Assembly: GCA_003427395.1 (NCBI GenBank) | Contig: BFEA01000036.1 | Coordinates: 1,179,745 to 1,208,427, forward strand | Length of the DNA: 28,683 nucleotides | Reading direction: 5' to 3' | Source of the DNA: Chara braunii | Lineage: Eukaryota > Streptophyta > Charophyceae > Charales > Characeae | Shown: positions 1 through 8,997 of the stretch, one piece after another | Position numbering within the stretch: position 1 is the first letter of the stretch | Layout of the letters: each line of letters opens with the position of its first letter | Program-made: the position numbers and the translations under genes | Notes under the pieces: model-generated | The model's input: only the letters and a program-made list of their open reading frames with translations | Databases searched by the model: none | What the model was told of the DNA's origin: nothing

Positions 1-722
1 AAAAAACAAATAGCCAAACAAACAGACACAAGGCCCAATTCTCAATTTTTTGTAAAAAAAAAAAACAAAAAAAAAAAACACAAGCCTGCACACAAAACTC
101 TACCCTATATGTACGAGTACGAACGTCGCCACACCACTCCCAAAATGTGCAATGCAAAATGAGAACGAACTTTCATCTATAACATGGCTAGATGCAGCGG
201 CAAATCGCAAAATGGCGGTTCAGTTTTTGAGCTGACCCGGTACCTTTGACCCTCCGTTGTATGCCTTCGAAAAAGCTGTTTGAAACCGTTGTATGCCTTC
301 GAAAAAGCTGTTTGAAACAAAAAAACCCTTTCCACACTCTCTCGACTCTCTGTATACCCCTCCCCTTTGAACAAGCCTCCGTATATCCCTTCGGAAAAGT
401 TTGCTCCACGAAATAACCCTCTTCTATTTTTCTTGGAAAAAAAAAAAAAAACAAGAAAAAACAAATAGCCACCACACCACTCCCGAAATGTGCAAAACGA
501 GAACGAACTTCCACCTATAACATGGCCAGATGCAACGGCAAATCCCAAGATGGCGGTTCACTTTTTGAGCTTCTCCGGTGATCCCTTGATTCTCAAATTT
601 TTGTAAAAAAAAAAAATCCCATCGAAAAAAGTTGTTTGCCGAAGGTTTTAGCCCACTATTTCGACCACTCCCTCGACCCTCCATTGTATGCCTTTGAAAA
701 AGTTGTTTGCCGAAAAAGGAAA
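1..722. repeat. Diverged tandem repeat, period about 342 bp, with A-runs
   Basis: The block from about 127 (accacaccactcccaaaatg) recurs from about 469 with the same order of landmarks: a stretch around aacatggctagatgcagcgg, then aaaatggcggttca, then a run ending in cgaaaaagctgtttg. A partial earlier copy at 38-70 shares the ttctcaattttttgtaaaaa piece seen again at 590-620. Differences are scattered substitutions plus variable A-runs. No reading frame is shared between copies, so the long minus-strand frames here look fortuitous. Confidence 0.75.
254..318. repeat. 32-bp tandem duplication
   Basis: The segment ccgttgtatgccttcgaaaa plus agctgtttgaaa occurs twice head to tail, at about 254 and 286. 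A diverged relative (attgtatgcctttgaaaaag) lies at about 682. It is nested in the larger 342-bp repeat. Confidence 0.8.
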
Positions 723-1010
723 ACAGGTCGCCGCCCATTAAAAAACTCAACCGACCTCATGAAACGACCGATTGCGCAAACCCAGCAACGACCGGTCCAT
801 CTCCTAGCCGCGACCGCACCCTTCTCGCCTCCCTCTTAAAGCCAAAAACACCCCCGCCAACCTCAATTGAATCCCACGACATTTCCCGAAAAGGAAAAAA
901 AAACTTGCAGTCAAGGTAAGCGCAGCCTCTGGCTGCGAACTGGGACCTATAATCCCAAATCCCCCCAAAAAAAAGGTAGCGGGCAATTCACACAGATTTG
1001 CCGAAGTACC
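723..1010. other. No recognisable gene
   Basis: Mixed-composition sequence with short A-runs (for example 894-903 and 965-974). Several short open frames overlap on both strands. None shows a recognisable domain, a splice context or a composition distinct from its surroundings. Confidence 0.6.
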
Positions 1011-1196
1011 AAATGTACTATTGGTGTGCTCATGTGTCAGCGGCCTGGGAAGCCGCGGGGGCAAAGGACCCACCCCTACCTACCTCGTTTTTCTGCTTCC
1101 TTAGCGTAACTGGGAAGCCACGGGGGCAAATGTACTATTGGTGTGCTCACAGGACCCACCCCTACCTACCTCGTCTTTCTGCTTCCTTAGCGTAAC
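1011..1196. repeat. Interleaved direct repeats
   Basis: Three motifs each occur twice in the same orientation. They are aaatgtactattggtgtgct at 1011 and 1128, tgggaagcc(g/a)cgggggcaaa at about 1046 and 1111, and aggacccacccctacctacc followed by tcgt(t/c)tttctgcttccttag at about 1066 and 1151. Their order differs between copies (the two short motifs swap), which suggests a duplication followed by internal rearrangement. Confidence 0.8.
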
Positions 1197-1439
1197 CTCT
1201 GCTTCCTCATCTACAGGGGCACTTGTTTGGCCGTCTCATGTATACCGGACAGGGGTTGCAGACACCAGCGCGAGGCCATGACAAACCTCACAAAACTCTC
1301 CCAGCCCTAGTTGAAGAACTATCGAGCGAGCCTTGTCGCACGAGCACTTCGGTCGCCAAGCATGATCTTTCGTTATCCTTTTTTCCTATGAGCACCAGCC
1401 CAAGTTTGGTCAGACAACAAATATCCCTTAGAGCCTTGC
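1197..1439. other. No recognisable feature
   Basis: Unique-looking sequence between two repeat blocks. A 73-residue plus-strand frame is present but has no motif that I recognise. Confidence 0.5.
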
Positions 1440-1969
1440 CCTAGGTAGTGTCTAGTGGTTCTACCCTAACCAAGGTCTTACCTCAGACAACCCTTCTGAC
1501 GCAACCCGGGCGCCATGTTCCTAGCATAGCCTACTTTTATTGCCGTATTAGAGGCTGTGTTATTGTTCATGCTGAGGGGGCAAGGTATTCCGTAACCAGG
1601 ACCAGTTCGCCGCAAGGCCGATTCCTGACAGGGAAGACCTCTGGCCCATCCCCCCTTGCACCCTCGATTATTATTTAGTCATGAGTTATGATCCCAGGCC
1701 AGTCCGGAACCGAATGTTTCCACGGAGCCACCAATGTCTTACCTAAGTCAACTCTAGACCAGTCTGGGCGCCTATTGGGATGGTGTTATAGTTGCCACCC
1801 TGGGCCAATCCGGAACCGAATGTTTTCACGGAGCCACCATAGGCAGTGTCCCTAAGCCAACTCTAGACCAGCCTGTGTGCCACTCCAGGATAACCCAGAA
1901 CCGAATGTTTCCTCGGAGCCACCCTAGGCACCGTCCTACCTATGCCAACTCTAGACCAGCCAGAGTACC
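1440..1969. repeat. Left part of a diverged array interrupted by the retrotransposon
   Basis: Units share the core ccggaaccgaatgtttcc followed by acggagccacc, then a gtcttacctaagccaactct-like stretch and agaccag. Cores begin at about 1704, 1810 and 1894, with a more diverged unit at 1440-1515. A separate piece at 1597-1690 (caccagttcgcc-gggccgattcc type) recurs at 8606-8690. The array stops exactly at the target duplication next to the LTR and resumes at 8335. The intact site would have read through from agagtacc into tatcggg, matching the gcgcctattggg context of the neighbouring unit at about 1770. Confidence 0.8.
1965..1969. repeat. Target-site duplication GTACC (left)
   Basis: GTACC directly abuts the outer end of the left LTR, which begins TGTGA at 1970. 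The same five bases abut the other LTR at 8330-8334. Five base pairs is the usual duplication length for Ty3/gypsy integrases. Confidence 0.85.
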
Positions 1970-2330
1970 TGTGATGGACCCGCCGGGATGGCGGTCCGTC
2001 AGGATCAAGACGAAGGGATGAGGATGGGGGAGATGGAGATGGAGCTGGAAGGGACAGCGCAGCTCCAACGCAGACTCAACACGCATGTACTCCAATCTCT
2101 GCAAATGAAGAATGAGTCATAAAACAAACTGCAGTTAGGGTATACCCCCAGCGGACTGACTGGACAGGACTGGACTGGACTGGTACCGACAGTGGTACCG
2201 GGCAGGACTGAACTGGACTGAATAACCACACGGCCTGTGGGGTTAGGCCACGGCCTGGTCCCACATGTCGAACTGGCAAATAGCCAAATAGGACTTGGCT
2301 GTGGGCCAGGGCAGATGAAGGTCCGCTGCA
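1970..2330 (-). repeat. 3' LTR
   Basis: Aligns along its whole length with 7974-8329, starting TGTGATGGACCC and ending CGCTGCA in plus-strand reading. Similarity stops at both ends at the TG/CA borders. It contains short GGACTG-type tandem runs (about 2155-2220) with one extra 5-bp unit compared with the other LTR. The first ~30 bases form an inverted repeat (GGACCCGCC / GGCGGTCC). Confidence 0.93.
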
Positions 2331-3357
2331 TAATCCTCAGACCTGTAATGGATCGCAAGAGCCATAAACACGCTATCCGCAAAAGCAGCGGAACTCTGCA
2401 ACAAAGAAAGCTGGAAAATCTAGGATGCGGAGCGAGCTCCATGCTGAGTCCATGCGATGCAACCTTAGCTACATAATGTCAAAAAAAAAGCAAATGTCTG
2501 GTATACATATCCTAGCTAACAACATAAAATGAAATGTAGTATGATACAATCCTAAAGTCCTGGAGGCAGTGGCCTCAGTGCTGAAAGGAAAAGAGCAATA
2601 TGTCACAAGATAATGTCATGTCGCTGAACCACTAAGAGTGGGATGGTCTCAGAGGGGGTGAATGCAGCCTAAGAATCGAAACTCCTAAGGGCAGTCACAC
2701 ATGAAGGTGGGATAGGTCATCAGGCTCAAGGTGGGAGAGTGGTAGCGAAACAAAACCAATGACCCTAACAGATAGACCATCAAGGCGGGTAGTGCTCGAC
2801 AAAAGGGTGACACCATGCAGGGTCGACCATGAAAAGGGGAGCCTGGAATAGGGTGAAGCTATGCCGAATTGGAGGCATGCAATAGCTGGCGCTAGGGTGA
2901 TGAGGGCAGTGGGTGAGGGAAACATGCACACAACTCACCGACTGGGAGAGGGAGCTAGATCTGGGAGCAAGGAAGCCAAGATAACGTCGAAGTGGTCGAT
3001 GACGTCGATGAAGTAGCTGTGGAGTCGATGTCGAAGCAAAGCCGCAAAACGCTGACATCCTGAAGAAGAGATGATGATGGAGTACCTGATGGTGTGAGTC
3101 AGTGAGGAAAGATAGAGGATAAGAGTGTCAGTCATCGTAAAGCAAAGGGCGACGATAAGTGCGCTATGGACGCTCGGAGGCGACCATCTGCGGCTGAGGA
3201 ACGGCCTCAGAGGGAGCGGGGGCGTCCTCAGCAATCTCCTCAGCCGGAGGAGGAGGAAGAGGTCAGTCGGCTGAGTAGAAGCAGATGTCTCAGCACGACG
3301 AGCACGATCATATGTACGCACCAACATCTTGGCGTGCTGCAAGTGCTCGAGAGGCTC
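2331..3357 (-). other. Retrotransposon 3' region between pol and 3' LTR
   Basis: Minus-strand sequence after the chromodomain stop. The chromodomain frame continues past the stop at 3358-3360 down to about 2935 with low-complexity Leu/Arg/Ser-rich content, then ends. From about 2930 to 2331 I see no domain. The minus-strand bases just before the LTR read AGGTCTGAGGATTA, a poor match to a polypurine tract. Confidence 0.6.
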
Positions 3358-3777
3358 TCAAGTAGCCCCCTCATCAGGGTAGCCCTTCCAACGCACAAGG
3401 TACTCGATGCGTGGAGGGGTATCGTCGGTAACTCGGCGTGATACGATGTCGAAAACAACGAACTCCTCGTGACCGTCCACCATGATAGGTGGAGGGCGCT
3501 CATAAGGGCGTCCNGCGAAGCGCTCGGACGGTCTGCGATAAGGACGCAGCAAGGAGACGTGGTACACATCGTGTACGCGAACCTGTCGAAGGTAATCAGG
3601 TAGCTTCACACGAAAACTGACCGGACTAGCGGCAGTATCAGAACCGACGGCCTGAAGGATGCGGCATGGACCGAAAAAACAACGCCTGAACTTGCGAAGC
3701 GTATCTGCTTCGAGCTGTAAGTGGCGTGCGTCGACGAGCACATCGTCACCGACTTTGAATGGATGATCCATTCATGA
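3300..3777 (-). pseudogene. Integrase C-terminal region and chromodomain (pol 3' end)
   Basis: The minus-strand frame begins after two closely spaced TGA stops (3773-3784) and reads HPFKVGDDVLVDARHLQL. This is the basic strand-rich segment that follows the integrase core in chromoviruses. It then runs through VHDVYHVSLLRPYR into the chromodomain VSRRVTDDTPPRIEYLVRWKGYPDEGAT. The conserved Trp that should come next is a TGA stop at 3358-3360, and EPLEHLQHA follows in the same frame. In chromoviruses this domain is thought to direct integration by binding modified histone tails. One ambiguous base (N at 3514) lies in the linker. The domain is recognisable but its ORF is broken. Confidence 0.88.
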
Positions 3778-4538
3778 TCAGTTCGCTCGTGCGGCCATGC
3801 GAGTCTGGGAGTCGGTTAAACTCTCGTGTGCGCGCTTCATAATCGCCGCCATGTGGGCGATCCAGTCGTCAAGCGCAAGGCAACGAGTGTCTGGCGCAAC
3901 CGCGATGGTCGTAGGAAATCCGCGGGTACGCGAGGGTGGTAGTTGAGGTCGCAATAGAATGGCAACATCCCCATGGCTGGCGAAACAGCGTGGTTGTACG
4001 CAATCTCCGCGTGGGCTAAGTGTAAGTCCCACTGCTGGTCATCCCTAACAAACTTTCGGAGGATATTACCAAGAGTTTTATTTGTGACCTCAGTCTGACC
4101 ATCCGTCTGAGGGTGGTAAGACGATGAGAAGCGGAGCTGGGATCCATACACCTCGTGTAGGCGTCGCCAGAATGTGCTGGTAAAGCATGGGTCACGGTCG
4201 GAGATGATGCTCTGAGGTAAGCCGTGATCTCTCACGACTCGGTCGAAGACGATGTCGGCGACCTCACGAGCGCTAATACGATAGCGGAACGAGACAAAAC
4301 GTGCACGCTCCGTGAAACGATCGACGACGACCAGGATAGCATCATGACCACGCTCAGTGGGTGGGCGAAGGGGACCAATGAAATCCATCGAGATGGACTG
4401 CCAACGACCTTCAGGTATGGGTAGGGGTTGAAGTAACCCATACGGAAGGTGGTTCGCACTGTTCACCTCCTGGCAGGTAGGACACTCATAGATGTAGGCT
4501 TTGACAAAGTCATTGGACTGCAGACATATAGGCGGCAA
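3778..4538 (-). pseudogene. Integrase catalytic core (rve domain), frameshifted
   Basis: Reads from an ECPTCQ zinc-site half into the core. The catalytic triad is visible: Asp in SMDFIGPL (residue 52 of the open segment), Asp in SDRDPCF (114) and Glu in GQTEVTNK (150). The last two are separated by 35 residues, the D,D-35-E spacing of retroviral-type integrases. After PADFLRPS (near 3920-3950) the frame shifts. The expected next part, ending AHESLTDSQTRMAARAN, is found in another frame at 3778-3950 and ends at a TGA. So all catalytic residues are kept but the chain is broken at least twice. In an intact element this enzyme would insert the cDNA and make the 5-bp duplication seen at the borders. 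Confidence 0.92.
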
Positions 4539-4940
4539 ACACGAGCCAACGTCTTGTAGAAACCCATATGACCGACAACTGCCTGGTCATGGAACTCTGC
4601 TACAGCCTCGACGAGGAGCTGTCCGGTGGAGGGAACGCAGATACGTGGTTCTAGCTTACCAGATCTGCCATGCCAGTACACGAGGCCGTTCTCCCCGAGG
4701 GAGTAGGAAGAAACGGTCTTGCCACTCCGCAGTGTCGCGTGGATAACGCGATAATCGGGGCAGTGGCGGTACTGAGTGCGATACGCGTCGATCACCGACT
4801 GATCAACAGTGGTGATGGAGATGGCAGCAAGATGGATGGGTTCCTGATTGTGATCAGGACGGCGGGACAAGGCATTGGCGACGCGGTTCGTTTCACCCTT
4901 GATGGGCTGAGTGGTGGAACTGAACTCGGATAAGTCACGC
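4463..4940 (-). pseudogene. RNase H end, linker and H2C2 zinc region of pol
   Basis: Continues the RNase H frame after a TAG stop at about 4939-4941 that follows RQARW. It then reads RDLSEF, GETNRVANALSRRPDH (the typical Ty3 segment before integrase), and a linker to EFHDQAVVGHMGFYKTL, the two-His half of the H2C2 zinc site. The two-Cys half is in the other frame from 4538 downward, so a frameshift lies around 4510-4535. The reading runs open through 4870 without a stop, so the only breaks in this part are the TAG and the frameshift. Confidence 0.88.
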
Positions 4941-5825
4941 TACCAGCGTGCCTGTCGAGGGGAAAACTTAGGCTTTGTGAGGAAAGCCTGGACAACTAAG
5001 TTGTCCGTGCGCACCGTGAAGGGCGCCCCGTGCAGATAATGACGCCAATGCCGGGTAGCATAAACTACTGCAAGAACCTCACGTTCATCGGCAGTGTAGT
5101 TTATCTCGGCAGACTGTAGCTGACGGGAGTAGAAAGCGATTGGGCAATCCCCAACACGAGCCTCGACAGTCCCATCCTCCGCGATGGTCGGGGAGTAAGT
5201 AACAGGAGGACTGTCAGTGGAGGGAAGTGGNGGGAGGGTAGGCGTCAGTCGAGAAGCAGTGTCAGCAGGAGGGGGGGGGGAAGGAGGAACATGGGGGTAA
5301 GGTGAATCTGGAGGAGAGGGAAACACCTGAGAAAGGACAGCTCCTACTGCAAAATCTGACGCATTGGTGGTGACGATAAAGGGACGATCAAAATCGGGAA
5401 GGCGAAGAACCGGGGCACAGGTCACCGCCTTCTTGAGGGCGCGAAAGGCGTCCTCGCACAGGGGTGTCCAAAACCACGGCGGGTTCTTTCGGAGGAGGGT
5501 AGAGGTAGGGACGTAGGAATACCTAGCGTATCCCTGGATAAATTTACTATAGTAGCTGGTGAGGCATAGGAAACTGCGAAGCTGCTTGGCAGATGTGGGG
5601 ACGGGCCACTCTGCAATAGCAGTGATCTTCGCGTCGTCCATGTGGAGACCCTTGTCAGACACATGGTGTCCTAGGAAGTCCACTTTGCGCTGGGCAAAGC
5701 GACACTTACTTAGCTTGGCATAGAAGCCATGCTTGCATAAGCGCTGTAGGACATCGCGGAGGTGTCTGAGATGGTCTTCTAAGGTACGACTGTAGACCAG
5801 GATGTCGTCCAGGTATACGAGAACG
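4941..5825 (-). pseudogene. RT C-terminal part and RNase H of Ty3/gypsy pol
   Basis: On the minus strand, RT is recognisable from VLVYLDDILVYS, with the YLDD active-site box at 5804-5815. It continues through CRFAQRKVDFLGHHVSDKGL and the thumb (LRSFLCLTSYYSKFIQGYA), then RNase H from PFIVTTNASDFAVGAVLSQV to FTVRTDNLVVQAFL. Immediately upstream of YLDD, at about 5825, homology stops and AT-rich non-pol sequence begins, so the fingers and most of the palm are missing. In RNase H the first catalytic Asp of the usual TDASDF motif reads Asn (TNASDF). The Glu (DEREVLA) and second Asp (RTDN) remain. A Pro/Ser-rich insertion with one N (5231) lies inside RNase H. Confidence 0.92.
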
Positions 5826-6477
5826 GGGGAGAGAAAATAGAATAAACAATAAAATTTCGAGATAAAAATAAAATAAAAGAATAAATAGAAATAAATAAAT
5901 AAATAAAATGTAAAGATTGAGGAGAGAAATAATATTTATTTTTTTGGAATTTTCGGCAGCATTTTTCCACCCCGCATGGGGTCAAAAATGTGCCAAGAGG
6001 AAGGAAAGTACAAGAGGGACACACTAACTTTCAAAATGCCGCAAATTAAAATTTTTAGAAAAATAAATAAGTAAATAAATAAATTAAATAAGGAGGTGGA
6101 AGAGGATGAAGAGAAGCTAAGTTTTGGAATTTTTCAAAAATTTCGGCAGCATTTCGTTACCCCACGTGTGTCGTTAAGAAAAAGGACTATGTAGAATGGA
6201 AAAATTTGGCCAGCGCTTCGCTATCCCCAAGGGGTCAAAATGTGCGCCGACAACAAAGAAAGGCTAAGTCCTAGCAAGATATAGAGGTGTCGCAGAAATT
6301 TTCGAATTTTCAGAATAAATAAAATAAATTAAAAAAAAAATTCAGAAAATAAGAAAAGAGGTAGGAAATAAGATGATTCAGATTTTTGGAGGAAAAGATT
6401 TTTTTTTAATTAAAAAGAAAGAGAAAAGAAGAAAAACAGAAAAAATCGAAGTGCGGGGGGGGGGGGGGGGGAAAAAG
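5826..6477. repeat. AT-rich segment replacing the 5' part of pol; three diverged repeats
   Basis: Begins sharply where RT homology ends. It is rich in ataaataaataa-type sequence. Three diverged copies of a motif like ttcggcagcatttttccacc followed by a ccgcatggggtcaaaaatgtg-like stretch occur at about 5952, 6142 and 6210. No gag, protease or RT similarity is visible on either strand. A G-run (about 6458-6472) ends the segment. Confidence 0.65.
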
Positions 6478-7010
6478 TGATGAAAAAAAGAGAAATAGGT
6501 GGGAAAGAGAAAAGATTGAAGTGGTAGGTGAGGGAGATGATTGGGTTGTAGTTGGGGGAAGAAAGGAGGAGAGGAGGGTAAAAGAATGAGAGAGAAAGCT
6601 ATGGAAAAGGTGAAGAAAAGAGTGAGAGATTAGTAAAAGAAGGTGAGTGGAGAGAGAGGAGAGAAAAAGATGGTGGGAGATGAGTGAAGAGGGAAGGATA
6701 TGAGAGATTAAGGGGAAGGAGAGGAGAGAAGTAGNNNGGGGGGGGGATGAAAAAGTGATGAAAAAAAGAGAAATAGGTGGGAAAGAGAAAAGATTGAAGT
6801 GGTAGGTGAGGGAGATGATGGGGTTGTAGTTGGGGGAAAAAAGGGGGAAAGGAGGGTGAGAAAATGAGAGATAAAGCTATGGAAAAGGTGAAGAAAAGAG
6901 TGAGAGATTAGTAAAAGAACGTGAGTGGAGAGAGAGGAGAGAAAAAGATGGTGGGAGATGAGTGAAGAGGGAAGGGTATGAGAAATTAAGGGGGAGGAGA
7001 GGAGAGAAGT
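6478..7010. repeat. GA-rich ~270-bp tandem duplication with an assembly gap
   Basis: The sequence from about 6478 (tgatgaaaaaaagagaaata) is repeated from about 6748 almost base for base through a gagaggagagaaaaagatgg stretch and a ggaggagaggagagaagtag end. NNN at 6735-6737, next to a G-run, sits at the junction. The extra copy may therefore be an assembly artefact. Serine/leucine-rich minus-strand frames here reflect composition only. Confidence 0.75.
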
Positions 7011-7250
7011 AGAGAAAAGAAGCAAGGAGAGTGAGGTTGGGAGAGGAGAGAGTAAAAATATGGTAGTGGATGGAGAAAGAGTGAAGGGGATGAGAGATTA
7101 GTGGGGAGAAGAGGAGAGAAATGAGAAAAGTGAAGAGAAGAGTGAGAAAAGGTGATGGATGAGTGGCGGTGAAAGAAAAAGAAAATCAGATGATGAAGGG
7201 GAGAGAGGGAAAAGGGAGTGGGAGAGTGAATTAGGGATGAGAAAGGTGAT
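7011..7250. repeat. GA-rich low-complexity sequence
   Basis: Almost pure purine on the plus strand (gagagg, gagaaaa, gtgagag), continuing the duplicated block. No feature beyond composition. Confidence 0.7.
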
Positions 7251-7960
7251 ACCCAACTTTTGGGTAACCAAGAGCATACAACTTCACCAAAATCCACAAG
7301 ATTTTGACCTTCACACACCCCTTGGGAGAAGGGGTCTTCAAGGTGGTGATGAACTGCTGCTGCACATTATCTGGGGTTCGCTGAGATCTTGATCAGCCAC
7401 CCAGTTCCACTGTAGTGCAGCCCCCTAACCAGGGGGGTCTTCAAAAAAAATCCTCAGCAAACTGTCACGTGGCACTTTTGGAGATGGTCACGGGTCAAGA
7501 GAGGAGATGTAGAGGGCAAAAACTCTTTTGCCAATAACTTTTCATCCGGTGGGTGAAATTTGGCAAAAGGGGTCTTGTTGGAACGCTTTTTGAAAGCCGC
7601 TTCCAACGAGATAAGGCTCAGCATTAGCCACTGCCTAAAGTAATAGCGCTCGTTGAAAAAACGAGCGCGGGTGGTTATTTTGGAGCTTTTAAAAAATTCG
7701 CGATCTTTGAAAGATCGTAGCTCCTCAACCACTGCACTGAATTAAGCGATCTATAGCTTTTAGAAGCGACTCGTCGAGAGCTTTCCAACAAGCTAAAGAT
7801 CAGTAAATTCGGACCACCGGTGCAGAAGTTACAATCGAAAGAGTGCACCGGTGTCATTACCAACGAAAAATGGCGAGCGTTTTTTTTTTTTTTTTTTGCT
7901 CAAACCGCGTGGCAACTGATAGGTGGGGTGGGTGGGGGAGAGGAGAAGGGAGAAAAGCCT
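7251..7960 (-). other. Retrotransposon leader region without recognisable gag
   Basis: Lies between the PBS and the GA-rich block, where a 5' leader and gag would be expected. It has short inverted motifs (for example gcgctcgttgaaaaaacgagcgc at 7647-7669 and gcgatctttgaaagatcgtagc near 7700). No gag zinc knuckle or protease DT/SG motif is visible. Several short minus-strand frames end within 100 codons. Confidence 0.55.
7647..7669. repeat. Perfect short inverted repeat in the leader
   Basis: GCGCTCGTT and AACGAGCGC flank a 5-base A-rich loop, so RNA from either strand could fold into a 9-bp hairpin. It lies about 300 bp from the PBS inside the leader; a role in packaging or translation is possible but not shown. 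Confidence 0.6.
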
Positions 7961-7972
7961 GCTCTGATACCA
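7961..7972 (-). promoter_or_regulatory. Primer-binding site (initiator tRNA-Met type)
   Basis: On the minus strand this reads TGGTATCAGAGC, the 12-base PBS of most plant LTR retrotransposons, complementary to the 3' end of plant initiator tRNA-Met. One base (7973) separates it from the end of the 5' LTR. It fixes the orientation of the element as minus. Confidence 0.93.
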
Positions 7973-7973
7973 G

Positions 7974-8329
7974 TGTGACGGACCCGCCGGGATGGCGGTC
8001 CGTCAGGATCAAGACGAAGAGATGAGGATGGGGGAGATAGAGATGGAGCTGAAAGGGACAGCGCAACTCCAACGCAGACTCAACACGCACGTACTCCAAT
8101 CTGTGCAAATGAAGAATGAGTCACAAAACAAACTGCAGCTGGGGTATACCCCCAGCGGACTGACTGGACTGGACTGGATTGGTACCGACAGTGGTACCGG
8201 GAAGGGCTGGACTGGACTAAATAACCACACGGCCTGTGGGGTCAGGCCACGGCCTGGTCCCACAGGCCGAACTGGCAAATAGCCAAATAGGCCCTGGCTG
8301 TAGGCCAAGGCAAATGAAGGCTCGCTGCA
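7974..8329 (-). repeat. 5' LTR
   Basis: Matches 1970-2330 over its whole length, with plus-strand ends TGTGACGG and CGCTGCA. It borders the PBS on its low-coordinate side and the target duplication on its high-coordinate side. Transcription of the element would start inside it on the minus strand; I do not see an unambiguous TATA box. Confidence 0.93.
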
Positions 8330-8334
8330 GTACC
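8330..8334. repeat. Target-site duplication GTACC (right)
   Basis: Identical to 1965-1969, directly outside the 5' LTR. The sequence continues tatcggg, which resumes the interrupted array unit. Confidence 0.85.
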
Positions 8335-8690
8335 TATCGGGATTATTTCATGGTTGGATTATGTGGTCCAAGCTAATCCGGAACCGAATGTTTCCACGGA
8401 GCCACCGTAGGCAGTGTCAGTACCTAAGCCAACTCCAGACTAGCCTTTGTGTCACTCCAAACTAGTCCGGAACCGAATGTTTCCTCGGAGCTACCCCAAG
8501 CAGTGTCTTGACAAAGCGAACTTTAGACCAGCCTGTGCACCTATCAGGTATAAACATGACGAATGAGCATAGTATGGAGAGGGCAGGGTTATCGGTCCGT
8601 AACCATCGCACCAGTTCGCCACAGGGCCGATTCCTACCACGGAAAACCTCCAGCCCATCCCCCCCCCAGTCGATTATGAACTATGAGTTA
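8335..8690. repeat. Right part of the interrupted array
   Basis: Two more units with the ccggaaccgaatgtttcc core begin at about 8378 and 8467, each followed by cggagc(c/t)acc, gcagtgtc and an agaccagcc-like end. The 8606-8690 piece (caccagttcgcc...ccgattcc...cccatcccccc) repeats the one at 1597-1690. Confidence 0.8.
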
Positions 8691-8706
8691 TGTATTATGT
8701 GTTATG

Positions 8707-8776
8707 TGTATTGGAGTTGAACCCAGGACCTCCAAGTTACAGTATCTGAGCTCTACCCACTGAGCTATTGAGGTCG
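8707..8776 (-). pseudogene. tRNA-like sequence 1 (degenerate)
   Basis: The minus strand reads TAGCTCAGTGGGTAGAGC, a good D-arm and A box with a 4-bp D stem. It continues to TGGGTTCAACTCC, a good B box/T loop. The anticodon arm, T stem and acceptor ends do not pair properly, so this is a tRNA-derived relic or the head of a tRNA-derived repeat rather than a working tRNA. Confidence 0.6.
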
Positions 8777-8869
8777 TTAGTCTGTAAAGGTGTTACTATG
8801 CCAGGCTCGGGGCAAGTACGTGGGGTGCAATCTACACCAACCAATTGTGCTCGGGGGAAATTGCGGGCT

Positions 8870-8938
8870 TGACAAAGTCGAACCCACAACCTCCCCGTTG
8901 CAACACCAGAGCTCTGTCCACTAAGCTACCACACACTT
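8870..8938 (-). pseudogene. tRNA-like sequence 2 (degenerate)
   Basis: The minus strand reads GGTAGCTTAGTGGACAGAGC (A box and D arm) and GTGGGTTCGACTTT (B box). By alignment the anticodon loop would be GTTGCAA, giving a UGC (Ala) anticodon, but its stem is poor. Acceptor and T stems are also not complementary, arguing against function. Confidence 0.6.
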
Positions 8939-8997
8939 GCTTTTACGAACTGGTCGTCTCAAAGGTAAGACACCAAGCATGCCACATGTACTATCGT

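Larger units (their letters stand above)
1970..8329 (-). mobile_element. Degenerate Ty3/gypsy chromovirus-type LTR retrotransposon
   Basis: A 6.36-kb element on the minus strand. Two LTRs of 361 and 356 bp begin and end TG...CA and are flanked by the same 5-bp duplication. The minus-strand order is 5' LTR, a PBS matching plant initiator tRNA-Met, leader, a stretch with no detectable gag or protease, the end of RT, RNase H, integrase with an H2C2 region, chromodomain, a 3' non-coding part and 3' LTR. This pol order with a C-terminal chromodomain is that of Ty3/gypsy chromoviruses. The two LTRs differ at about 25 positions counted by eye (roughly 7%), mostly transitions, so the insertion is old. 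It cannot be autonomous: RT is cut off just before YLDD and pol has stops and frameshifts. No convincing polypurine tract is visible beside the 3' LTR. Confidence 0.93.

Noticed and set aside
3166-3441. 91-residue plus-strand frame within the retrotransposon
   Set aside because: It is antisense to the chromodomain region of pol, a shadow frame.
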